Below, one piece after another: positions 1 to 12,300 of a stretch of 64,000 nucleotides of DNA. A program made the translations under genes and the position numbers. The stretch is from contig NC_134935.1 of NCBI RefSeq assembly GCF_051020765.1, positions 10,045,579 to 10,109,578 of the forward strand. Reading direction: 5' to 3'. The notes below the pieces were generated by a model, which ran no database searches, was not told the origin of the DNA, and saw only the letters and a program-made list of their open reading frames with translations. The stretch is from Lasioglossum baleicum. Lineage: Eukaryota; Arthropoda; Insecta; Hymenoptera; Halictidae. The stretch's first letter is position 1, and each line of letters starts with the position of its first letter.

Positions 1-405
1 CTGCGTTCTTCGAGGATTCGTCTAAAAAGGAAGGGCTCTGGTTGTCGGTCGGAAACGTATCCGTCCTTGTAAAGCGGAAACGACGGAGGCACGTCCTCAA
101 AAACAGTCTTTCACGTATCGTCTCTCTTCAAGAAAACAAGTAATCTAATTTCGCTGGACCTCGATCGAGGCCCAAACTGGAAATTCCGAGAACGTGGCCC
201 GCGTTGTTACGGCTTTCGCGGTCACGGATCTACAGGTGCAGTCCTCGCAAATGCTATGATCCGGTAACGACAATAATACACGATATAACATAGAATATGC
301 GCACGCTAGAAAATTCAACAACGCGTGAAATACAATACAACCAACGAAAACACACCGAGTTGTGCTAGCCCTTCGCGCGTCGACATTTGGCTCGCTCCTC
401 CCTTC

Positions 406-434
406 ACTCTCTCTCTCTCTCTATCTCTCTCTGT
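406..434. repeat. CT microsatellite
   Basis: A run of CT dinucleotides with one interruption. The reading frames translated through it are artefacts (Ser-Leu runs). Confidence 0.9.
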
Positions 435-2994
435 TCTCAATCGTACGGACGGCTGCTCTCGTCGAAGAATTATATCGCTTTTTCTACGATTCACAGTTCC
501 GTTGGAACGTCGCACGTGAATATCAGTTCCCAGCCCGACGATCGCGTGGCATCGTTCGTTTTTGTGAGCGCGGACTACTTTGTGCTCTCTGAACAAGTTA
601 CGCTAAAACGAGTCTCATTTTGCGCGTGGTACGGCCGCAGTGTCGAGTAACGCATAAACGCGGAAACGATCCACCCCTCCTCATCGGCAAACTCATCTTC
701 AACCCTCGTCCGTTCCACGTGTGAGTTTGACACAGTTTTCCTAAAATAAGTTATATTGTTCTGTTATTTGCAGGTAAATTTGCCGGAAACTTCGCGTGAC
801 TTCTATTTTCTCAATGCGAAACACATAAGCAAAAAACCTAAGAAAAGCTAAACACTTTTTAATGGAACCTTCAATAGCAACAGCAATTTTCATTGTGAAC
901 CAACAAGTCACTCTCGATAACGCCATCTAATAGTTTCATTTAAGATTGCAATGTAAAAGAAAATTTTTATGTATTCTTTTGGTACAGCACAATTATTGAA
1001 AATCCTATTAATAGGCTTCCGGTAGGTAAGGTACTAACTCGTCAATTGAATAAAGAAACTTCGAAAAATAACTGTTTACCTTATTTCATCGATCTTCTAT
1101 CACTGTGTCAATTTGATACCGAGGAACAGATTCAGTTTGTGAAATGAGGGACGGATGAGGGTTAACCCGAGGCTGTGAAACAAGTTACTTCATTCCGATC
1201 GTACACACGTCACATTTTACTGTGCGCGAAAACCAGAGACGGGCGAATTAGTCGAACACGAATGAAAATATACAAGCAAATCAAACATTTTCTTTGTTTA
1301 ATCGTTCGGCTCGTGCTGTGGTCGTTTCTTAAAATTCTCATATAAATTAACAATTTTGATCTCGTTTACTGTTAACACTCGATTATACGGTCTTTCGCTT
1401 ATAATTTTCTCTTATTTTAAATAAAATTATTTATATATATATATTTGTAAATAAAAATAAATATGTAACAATGGATATATCTAGGTACTGAAACAACCAT
1501 CTAAGTAAGAGGTTTCCTGCCCATCTCTGCCCAGGTAACTGTCTCTGCCGCAGTGATAATGCAAACGTGTCGGAAAAGTCCTGTGCGCGTGCATTTAAAC
1601 CACATATGCTTATAGACCCGGCATAAATACAGTATGTGTATGGGAAAGCCGAGAATCCAGTGAAGAAATGATAATTGAAAATATGACGTCACAAGATAAT
1701 TTCAAAATAGCTGATACGGCAGACCGACGCTTAAAATGTTATAAATGTGATCGATATGTAAAAACATTCCGTAACCTGCATAATATGCGAAAGTTGTTAA
1801 TCTTCCGAATCAAATATCGATTTCTGAAATATAATAGTTAATACATAATACGATTATTGCTCCATATTTCATTGTAATACCTTAATAAAACATATAGAAT
1901 AAACATTTTGTATCTGAAATACACTTTAAATTCTTTGAAATTATCGTGTCCATTTTTCCGTGTACACGGCGCGTGAGCATAGCTTATACATCTTTGGATT
2001 ATGTGACGTCACAAATTCAGTTCATCTTTTCCTCAAGGAAAACTCTGTGGTTGTCGAGATACTGCCGAATCCTTTCACATAGAACATCGGTTAAATTGCA
2101 TTATTTTTGAGCCTTTCGAATTTATTTTCAGGACTTTTTACCTGGTAAAGACGTAAATCTTATACTATAAAGCTCAACTAATGCATAAACTCAATTATCT
2201 GAAATTGTGACATGCGGCGTTTTCCTGACAACCACAGAATTATCTGTGCCGTGTCTACAGGTTTATATGGTCTAAGAGTGAGGTGACAAGAAGGTCCCCG
2301 GAGCAGTGTTGGCAGATTCAGATTTGTGGCCCCCCTCTATCTTCCCCTTCTACGACGCTATTCCCCACGCTTTCGCCCCGGCTTGGTCACGTGGCGCGTT
2401 ACGTCTCCGTTGTGCAAGTGTCCGGCACTGGCAGAGAGAGGGTAACTTTTTCCTCTCAATTCGTGCTCCCTCTCCTCATTTGGCGACAATGCTGCCAAGG
2501 GACGTTCTTGTCATTTCACCACAATACGTGTGTGTGGCGTTGTAGTCGTGTGTCGAGGAACGAAGCGAAACGTTCGAAATGATCGGTAACTTCTAGTAAA
2601 CGATTTTTGTCTCCTCGCTCTCCTAAACTCAATTTACATAAGTCTCTCTCTCTTTCTTTCCCTCATACACGCATACCACATGCATACTGCAGCCACTGCT
2701 ATCATTATTACATAGAGTCCGAGGACCCGTTCTCTTTCCCTTAACACGTTTTTCTCCGTCCTATCCTGTCTATGTCTTACAACGTTACTAGGAATTATTA
2801 CAAAGTATATTCATCATGGCCGACAGATATGACGATTGCTTCACACACGAAAGAGGAGCCGGTGACTGATCGCGATCTCGAGAAGGCCTTCGTGAAGCAT
2901 TTTGTTTCCTTCCTTCATCCCCCATTTAAAATATCTTTGCCCAACACTGTGCACAGGCGTCTTTTACTTCACGACATTCAGAGCTTATTCCGTC

Positions 2995-3028
2995 GCTCTC
3001 TCTCTCTCTCTCCCTCTCTCTCTCTCGC
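2995..3028. repeat. CT microsatellite
   Basis: CT dinucleotide run interrupted once by CC. It generates spurious Ser-Leu reading frames on the plus strand. Confidence 0.9.
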
Positions 3029-4101
3029 TACATTTCCTTCACTCCTCCTCCTCCTTTTCCTCATTCTCTTTTTTTTATGTAGCTACGCACTTTTTTTTGA
3101 TCATTTTTCTCGCCGTCGTACGACCTCCCGACATCGTTTCAGACCCAGGATAAATCCCCGATGATCGTTCGTTTTCAGCGACGTTGGTCCCTTTTTGCGT
3201 GTGTCCTCCAGCGATATCGCTATAATCTGCGAATTCTACGCGACTGAAAAAGCAAACCAAAATCGTTGAGAACAGAAAGAAAGACAACGGATTTTAACGC
3301 AGGTCTGAACAAGCGTAAAGAATACGACGTACGCCTAATAGATATTTATACCCACAATACACATATATACATACGCACGTATATATGTATATATATGCTT
3401 ATAAATATTCTATATACATATATACGTATATTTATAAATATACACATTCTCATCTTTTTATTTTGTAATATTCATATATATATCATCGGTTTTTTTTTTA
3501 TAAATTATATCCTAAAAAGGAAAGGTACCACCGTCGATAGTCACGTGCGACCCTATTTAAAACTCTATATTGCAACAATATTAATTCTCTTTTATGATCT
3601 CTTTTTATGATATATATATATAGATTTTTTGTCTTGTTAAATGTATATACCGCTTCTCTTCACCTATTTACTTTACAGCATTGACGCGACGTCGACAGCA
3701 AGCATTTTTTTCTTCGTTTTATAACGGACAGGTGTCACGTGACATCCGGTGTACGCGGTGGCCGACAAACGACACGCGACTTAACGAATCCTATTAACAC
3801 GACTGACTAGTCATTACAAAAATCTCACGGCGAATGGTTTGTTTCGGTTTGGTGGGTGGGGAAGGGTCGACGCATGATAAGCAGACCTGGGCTTTCCTCG
3901 AATCGATCTGTTTGATAGCAGATTCTCCGATAAACAAATAAAAATGAAAACTTTTTATGTTACCCTCGAGCCGTATAATTGCGCGCCACCTTCCCTTTGA
4001 TACTCGCGATTCGAGAATATCCAATTTTAAAGAGAAAATGTATATTAAAATATCCAACTTTCCTACCGACGTTGAAAAAAAGTTATCTTAAATAATGACT
4101 A

Positions 4102-4281
4102 GACAGCGGATTTTATGCGTTTATGACAAAAAAGAATAATTGTTACTTAAAACAGTAAAAACATTAGAAGAATTTAAACATATTGTTATACATTATTTTT
4201 AGAAAAAAATAATTTTCTATTTCACTCGAGTTTGTTAGAATTCAGGCAGACAACTTTTATTTTGCACAAAGATTCGCTGTC
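4102..4281. mobile_element. MITE, GACTGCGG family, copy 1
   Basis: A 180 bp non-coding element. Its left end reads GACAGCGGATTTTATGCG and its right end is the inverted form (AGATTCGCTGTC). A TA dinucleotide flanks each end, as expected for a TA target-site duplication. The interior is AT-rich and shares the TTATGACAAAAA and AAAACAGTAAAAACATTAGA blocks with copies at 37115 and 27342. Confidence 0.8.
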
Positions 4282-7200
4282 TAGCGATGAAGTACCTATT
4301 TGCCGCAGTTTCCCCTCGTTTGTACCAATATAATTCGTGCCCAGGCCTGATGACGAGAGTACTATCGTCCACAAAGAATTGATTTTCTTTTGTATATTTC
4401 TATGACGCTACCGTAAGTTTCGCTAAATATATACGTATATATATATTTCACTTCTTTGCGTTTTCCTTTGTCTCCTCTTATCGATAAGCTTCCCCCTTTC
4501 CTCTCATTCGGCCGACTGTACTTAAGTACAACTTGGAAACACCACGGAATCGATTGACGATAGTTCTCTTCGAGAATCGAAAGGAAACGATCGTTATTGG
4601 TTTGTTGGAAATTAATCTGAACGGGCGCCCGTTGCTTGTGCACCGTAAACGTTCACAACGTACACGTACATATTGTGTATACAAAGATACCCTCCCGGAT
4701 TTTTTACCCCCACCCCCGCGCGTTCTCTGTCTCGATCGAATAAAAAATATAAACCTGTTACGTCGAAAATCGTATGTTGACAAAAGCACGATCGCTAAGA
4801 GTATCTCACGCGCGTAACGTACAAAATAAAAGATCAATAGAAAAATGTTAGTCGAGATTTCCTATGATTAATAAAAAGAAAAGAAAGAGGCAATTAAAAA
4901 AAAAGGATAAAAAACTAACGTTTACAAAAAGATCGACGGTTTTCGACCGACAACTAAAAAAATATATATATACACACGTAGAATCTATCCTTAAGTCGCG
5001 ATCTTATAATAGAAAAAAAGAAAAATAAAAGAAACGCAAACACGGCCTGGCCGCCCGCGATGTCAATACTTGCGCAGAAATGCGAAACGATTATGTAAAA
5101 CGGACTACATATAAATACTGTGGAACAACATGAACAACGTTACATTAAACCGAAACGTTAAACGTTTCTCTAGAAAATAAAAGAGAAAAAAAAAGAATAT
5201 ACAACGTAAAACGTTTTCTCCGTTTTTGTCAGCCTCGATCGCCGTTTCTTCAATAACAATAAAAATGACCCGACACCGCGCGTTCTTCTTTCGCAGAACA
5301 AAGAAGAAAAAAAGAAGAAGAGAGAAAAACAAACAGACAAAGACGACGAGGTCGCATCGTCAATTGGATCGATATGCTCAACACCAGTCCGCGGAACAAG
5401 TTCTTCCGTGCAATATCGACGGGACACGATCGAAACACGCGAATCGATTGCTTACTTTCTTGTCGTAAAGCCGAAAGAAACCGATGGATGTTCAATTTGA
5501 TCTCGCTCGTCGTATCGATGTGTTCAGGACGGCAATCGTTACGTTTTCACATCTCTCAGTTTTCCGAACGGCGTCGAATCTGTTCTGACAAAAACGGATA
5601 TTTACAACCGGGGTAACATCGTGCGTTACGATGATCGTTGACACGCCTAACTTTCCTATTTGCACCGGGACGTAATGACTTAAAACGATATACGTCGCCG
5701 CTGCATTTAGCGACAACGAAATTCCTATTTCCTTTCTTCCTCTCTCTTTCTCTTTCGCTCGCTCTGTTTCTTCTTTTTTTTTTTGTTACTTTTCTCCATT
5801 ATACGTACGGGATAATTGTTATACACGGTAATCCTAGACGATAGGTACACGGTACAGCGATAATTTCCGGTCGAAATAACGCGCGCGACCGGTCTTTTTG
5901 TTTTAAGCGTAGGCCGGACTAACTCATCTCCCTTGAATGTGAACAGAACCTTACGTGGCTCGATATGCCGAGCCAATCCTCGTCTCCTCGGTATCCTCGC
6001 TCTGACTAGATTTATAATAAGTGCACGAAAGCGGATGAACAAATCGACCCGTCGATCCTGATCGATCGGATAATTTCCGACACCGATGTCCAACCGTAGA
6101 GCTTCATTTCAATAAGAAACACGCTCGATTTCTCTTCGGACGAAATTATCAACGACCAGGATGTAACAAATCCGGATTCAGTACACGGAGAAAATATCGT
6201 TACACGACCCCGTCGATACATCGATAGAATACTATGGTCGCCGGTCAGTAATTATTGCTATACAAGCAAAAGCTGTAAAAAGGTACGGATCAGCTACATT
6301 TACAAGCGAACGATTATCGCTCACCAATGTGATCGCGGATACACGATACTGTTTTCTCACGGAAACAGTATTACATATGTATACATACGTGTATATATAC
6401 TTTCAATGAAGAGCGTATATACAGATGTATACCGATTAATTAAGCTATTACATAAGAGTATATATATTTATGTCTGTGTTATATATTACATATATATACT
6501 CTTGTTCGATTCTCCCTGTACTGACCCTGATATTCATCCTGCGTATCGTTAACTCCTAAAGATCGTGCGACGAATACACGAGATGCATCGTAGCATGGAA
6601 CATCATTTTGCTCTCGATTGTTACTGTCCACAGCTCGCATGGTTCGAGTCCTGCACAGGCTCGAACCATACAGAGGACAGCACAGAGGTATTCTACCAAT
6701 GATCTCTTTTTTCTGATGGGTTTGTGTGTGTCTGTGATGTGTGCGAGTGTTTCTCTTTCCCGTAAAACGGACCTAATATATACGGAGGACATAAAAATGT
6801 ACGAGTACGACACGACGACAAGGATCACGACACCGATTTACGCGTCCCGTCGCGACGACCAGCCGCTAGACCACAATCTGGGGCTGATTTTCTTTTCTTG
6901 TTTTGTCGTCCAGTGACCCGTCGCGCGTCGGACACGGGAAAATATTTTTTTCATTTTTTCTTGTGCTACTGTACGATTTCGCCGTAGGTCTCTCTCCTCT
7001 CAATATTTACGATCGCTAAACGCGTTATTACTAGTCGTTACGTTCTATTATTACTATAATCAACTAAATCATCTCTTTAGACCTAATAACGACGCCGGAT
7101 CGTTTACACCGAGCATTCGCATCGGACCAGGAACCGCGACCGGGACCAGACGTGATTCATTCACAATATGGCGGCGTCACGGTCGCGAAACTCTCTTGGA

Positions 7201-9368
7201 TAGTCTTGAATCGAAATGCTCAGTGCAAACACGACGGCACAGGATGACGAATAACATGTCTAAACTTATCAGAGTATTTTGTGTGTTTTCTTCCTTATTC
7301 TCCGCTTGTTCCTTAAAAGTTTCCCTCGCGCGTGGAAAGATAATATTCTAATTTCCCGTCAGCCGCCAGTCGAATCAGCATATTTACGTATGTGTCCGAC
7401 GAAGCGGGTAACTTGTCATTCGCTGAATTCGCGTTTTTACGAACTGCGGATTTTAAGGCTTGATTACTTTATCACTTAATAACTATACAGAGCTTTCAGC
7501 TTTTCTAATTCAAATACACCGGTTGATGCATCAAGCCTTAGAGACACCTAACTAGAGACAACATGTACGAAGATTCTGGAAGGTGCATCAATACCGCTAG
7601 GTGGACTTTCGCATCCTTAACTCTTTAAGTTTCCGTTACCGAGAACTCAAAAGATACACCGAGAATTCCTCGCTCGGTCGAATGTCTGATCGTCTGGAGT
7701 GAACACGATCGCGAGTCTCGTTTGTCCACAACATTTCTTTTCTTTTTTTAGGCGTACCGTTTAAGATAAGTTGATGCGTGTGTACACAATACGTATATAT
7801 CTCTTATACATATAACTTTGACGGTGACCCACCAGTGGACACCGTCGCGTCTATGATCGCTTAAAACTCTATGTTTAATGTTTAAGTATGAAACCGCATG
7901 GTCACCTGGTCAGATCGTATCCTGCTCGATCTACACCACGAGACCATGGTACTTAGGTGTTTTTTGTGTATTCTTGTTTCGTTTATGGTAAATTTCATTT
8001 AAATCCTATCGGAGAAGCGCTGCGAGATGCTCCTCTGGGTAAAGCTCGACGAAAAGTTCGACCGTTCGAAAATACCAGACTTTTTTTTACTCGAACTGGA
8101 CCGCAACTTCTCATGGTTCGTTTTTTTTGTTCTCTTTTCTATCGTATTTCATGCTATGTGCACAGATTTTATACAGACTCGACATTTAGAATTGCGCCGG
8201 CTGTTCACTTAAAACTTAAGCCCATCTTACGTTCAGTCTTGATCACTAGTGACTCGACACTACCACTAAAAACCTAAGACTCGACTTATTCTTTTAAGCA
8301 AGATTTCTTGATCATATGTTTTGTATTTTGTATCTGTAATCAAAGAAAACTATCGTGTAGCACGTAAGCGCTAACCAGGAAAGAAAATCACGGAAGAAAA
8401 ATGTATAATAAGTGCCAAGTCTTTAGACAAGATTTAACCGTGAGTCTATACGTCTGAAAAGATTTCCTCCAGATTCATTTCAGTGGAATCGAATCTTCTT
8501 CAATATAAAAGAAGAACAAAATAGAGATGTCGGAACCATAATACATGTTTTCCTTATTTTCCAGACTCAAGGCTGTTCCTGTGCCAAGTAATTTCACCTT
8601 TCTTTTCACTGGTATAAAATACTTTGTATCGAGGGATATGTCCTCTAAAAGCGTTTAGAGAGGAAACGAAATGTACGATCAAGAAGTCGCTGGAAAATTC
8701 TTATCGATTCAAATCCTTCGTTCTCTTCTAATACTTCCGTAGAGTTTCTAATAGTGTTACACATACTTTTTAAAGAGTATCAATTCAACAGAAAATGTCG
8801 GATCGCCCAGCGATCCTGTAACCCCAACAAAGAACATCATTCTTTACTCGCTTTTCTTTTCTTTTTGTACTAATTCCTTGAACCAGAGTACTCAATTTTT
8901 CAAAAGTACGTTGTTTTCATACACTGTCTCAACTGAAATCTCTCGTCTGGCGTTTCCTCTCGATCAACGCTTGTCTCTGACTTTTCATGGAAATGAAAAG
9001 AAATCCACGATCTGGTCGCTACATCGTAAGACACGTTACGATCAGATCCAAATCGCGCTTTTGTGCTTATGCTAAATAAACGCCACGGTGTCCATACCAA
9101 AACGCCACGTTTTGTGAGAGACAGACGCGTCGAAGGCTTGGCTGAAGTTTCCGAATTCTTCGATGATCTCCACCGCAATGTTTCCATGCTTGAAAGTTGC
9201 TTCTGGTAATAGATAAAATGATCCTCGGTGGAGACGAAATACAAAGGAGACCCCGAGCAGCTTCATGAACGCCGATGTTCAGCTTTGCAGATTGGCGCCT
9301 TCGCCAATTTTTTAAGCGAGAAGCGTTAAGATATTAACATTGTATCCTCTGCTTCCATCATCGCTTCC
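4282..9368. other. Stretch without a recognisable gene, downstream of Pkc98E
   Basis: No supported coding region. It lies 3' of the minus-strand kinase gene, so its right part probably includes that gene's 3' UTR. A 64-codon minus-strand open frame with a real ATG at 9266-9264 lies just past the kinase stop codon, but nothing supports its translation. A compact hairpin sits at 6639-6669. I could not place a convincing poly(A) signal for the kinase. Confidence 0.45.
6639..6669. repeat. Compact perfect hairpin
   Basis: ATGGTTCGAG is followed by a short CCTGCACAGG inner stem-loop and then CTCGAACCAT, the exact reverse complement of the first arm. The stem is about 13 bp with one unpaired base and a very small loop. 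The GGTTCGAGTCC part looks like a tRNA T-arm, but no tRNA body surrounds it. Confidence 0.8.
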
Positions 9369-12300
9369 TTATTGCGCTGTAAATCTTGCAGGGTTGAAGT
9401 CCTTGTTCACGTAAGAGAAATCCTGGAATTCCTCTTGATTGATGCAGCTTACTTCTTCCGGATCCTCCGGCGTTAATACAGGATCCTCTCCTGTGAACTC
9501 TGCATCGAAGTTCATAGTATCTTTATCATTTCTCTGGAAAACACAAGACCGATTATTCTATAATACCTTCGATCTATCACCATACCTGTTTAATTTATAA
9601 TTGAGGTAAAAAAGTGTTGAAATCGTTTGTTAAAACTAAATTACCCCCTTAAGGGCTCTGCCTATACAATATAGAGGATTGAAGTCATGCTTGCAACCCT
9701 GACAAGCTTCTATGTAAATTTCTCTTATTTTGCAAGTGTGCTAAATTTGAAAAAACCAGCACGGTTGAAAAAGAAACTTACGATTCTAGGTCTGATGGGT
9801 GGCCTTACTTTACGCGCTTCGAGTGCCTCCCAATCGATTGATTGAAAAAATGGATGAGCCTTTATGGCGTCTTCACGGCCATTAACTGCAACGCAACCTA
9901 ACCTTTCGTCGGGATTTTTCGTCATGAATCCTATCAAGATCGATATTGCTTCCTCGGAGATCCATACTGGATAAACCACTTTATCTTTCAAAATAGACTG
10001 GAACAACTCTTCCTCAGTCTCGGCTTCGAAGGGTGGTTGACCAACCATCATTTCGTACATTAATACACCAAGTGCCCACCAATCGACGCTTGCACCGTAT
10101 GATAATTCCTTCAGAATTTCCGGTGCAATGTAATCTGGAGTACCGCAAAACGTTGCGGTAGTTGTTTCCCCCTCGATGATCCCCTCTTTGCACATTCCAA
10201 AATCAGCTAATTTACAGTGACCCTCCTGGTCGAGCAAAATATTGTCTAATTTTAAATCCCGATAAATAACGTGATGTTTATGAAGAAACTGTAACGCCAG
10301 CGTAACTTCCGCCGCATAGAAACGTGCTCTAGCTTCGTCGAATTTTCGAGCTTTTTGAATATGAAACATCAAGTCGCCTGAAATTATAAGAAATTGGTAA
10401 AACAACGAGTATTGCGATTTCGATTTTATTAGGGAACAATATACAAATTGAATACATACCGCCGTTCACAAACTCCATAACAAAAAATAACCGGTCGCTT
10501 GTCTGGAAACAACTGTGAATAGCAGTCAGAAACGGATGTCTTGCTGCAAGCGTTAAAATTCGCTTCTCCGTCATTGTACAATCCACATCTTCGTCTTGTA
10601 TGATCACATCCTTTCTCAAAATCTTCACTGCATATACTTCATCCGGATTAGTTTTCCGTTCTACCAACATTACTTTCCCGAAGCTACCTTTACCGAGAAC
10701 CTTGATGAAATTGAAGTCGTCGATGCCTAATTTTCTAATTTGACTTTCACTAGCAGATAATTTGGTTTTCCTGGGTATAATTTGTTTCTCTTCCTCTTTT
10801 ATAACTGGTTGTAAATTATCTGTTGATAACGTGTCGCTCACGGTAACGTTCGGAGGTCTTTGGGTGGATTGACCAGGTGTTGTTCTATAATTAATCTTTG
10901 AAATTTTTATATGTTTGTCAGGCGATATATTCATCTCACTTAAAACATCAGCCATAGCCTTTGTATCTATACCACAGTCGTTTGCTACATTTTTCACACA
11001 TCTTTTATGAACGTTCGTATTACAATCTATAAAAAGAGAAAGTAAATCAATTTTGTATAAAAATAATCAGCTCCTACACGAGACGTTAAAATCATAAAAA
11101 TTTTACCTTCGCAATGGTAGCCTTGCTTGACAAAGCCATACAAAAGAGAGCCGCAATGGTCGCAAAATGTTAAGCTCTTAAAATTGCGAAGAACGAAACG
11201 ATGTGGCACGTCTATTTTGAACCGCGGACTTTCTGTATCACGAGTCGTCTAAAATTTAATGTAATATTTATTTCGTTATCCAACAAAAAGAAATTTCGTA
11301 TCGAATAGATTATAGTTACCTCATCTCTCATGCCATGGCATCTCGTAATAACCAAATTGTGACATCTTTTGTGAACTACTAACGTGCAAACTGCAATATA
11401 ATAATACATAATGTAGTATTCAGATTTCTCTTATACAATTAACATTTAGCATAGCATGACCAAAGCTGGCTGCATGCGTGATTAGACGCATTGACTTGAA
11501 ATAATAAGCATAAATAAAATTTGGTGGATGTTGTGATAGTCTTGCCATATAAGAATAATAGAAGCTTCAACATTAAAGAGAGAATACGTTCTGGACTGTA
11601 CGGATGCAATAAAATGATATTTTCGGTACCTCTTCATGATTTGTTACATTTGTACTTAAGGACATGCAATGGAGGAATTTTTTCTTGCTTGTTATCATGT
11701 TAAATCAGAGCTAACATAATTTGCAGTGGGATATTGACCGATGTATTACAACCATTAAGTTCCATTCTCTGAGAAATGTTATAGAAAGCACAGCATTGAG
11801 TATCGAGCCATGGGCAAAATCATAGACGTAAAGTTTTATAGTTTCGAAACTAAACTGTGAGAAAAGTTTTTGAGCATCGTAAATCTTTTGAATCCCTTTA
11901 CAAAAAAGAACTAAGTACACATACACACACCTAGATAAACATATGTTCACACAAAGATAGAGCAAGCAAATATATAATTATAATATCTGTTAATAACGTG
12001 TATGTGTCTTCTCACCTTGACACTGATAGCCCTGCTTGCCCAAGCCCCTGAAATACAACAGACAAAACACATCACATCATCTCCTTGTATACCCTCATAA
12101 AACACATATGTATGTCTTCTTGGACCATAAACCATAGTAAGATGCTTACGATAGCCTTTCTAGGAAGATTAAGGAAATAATGGCTACTCAATGTGTATAT
12201 TTGCCTTAGATTTGTGTAATACATTTTTTAATTGTACTGTTAAAGGTTTTTATAGAAAACTACAATATCACGTTAACATGTTACCTACCACACATCACAT

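Larger units (their letters stand above)
1..4101. other. Stretch without a recognisable gene; CT microsatellites
   Basis: I see no coding exon that I can support. Open frames here are short and overlap on both strands. There are two CT-rich simple repeats (about 406-434 and 2995-3028), a GC-richer patch around 2280-2590, and an AT-rich dinucleotide stretch around 3350-3490. A 12 bp inverted repeat (CTGTGGTTGTC near 2045 and its complement near 2228) may mark a decayed small transposon. The segment could hold untranslated exons of a gene outside the window, which the sequence alone cannot show. Confidence 0.5.

Noticed and set aside
6639..6669. tRNA gene
   Set aside because: Only a T-arm-like hairpin is present, with no acceptor, D or anticodon arms.
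9369..9533. A frameshift in the last PKC exon destroying the hydrophobic motif
   Set aside because: It came from misreading one line boundary. Re-reading the bases gives a continuous frame through FQDFSYVN to the stop, with the exon exactly 165 nt long.
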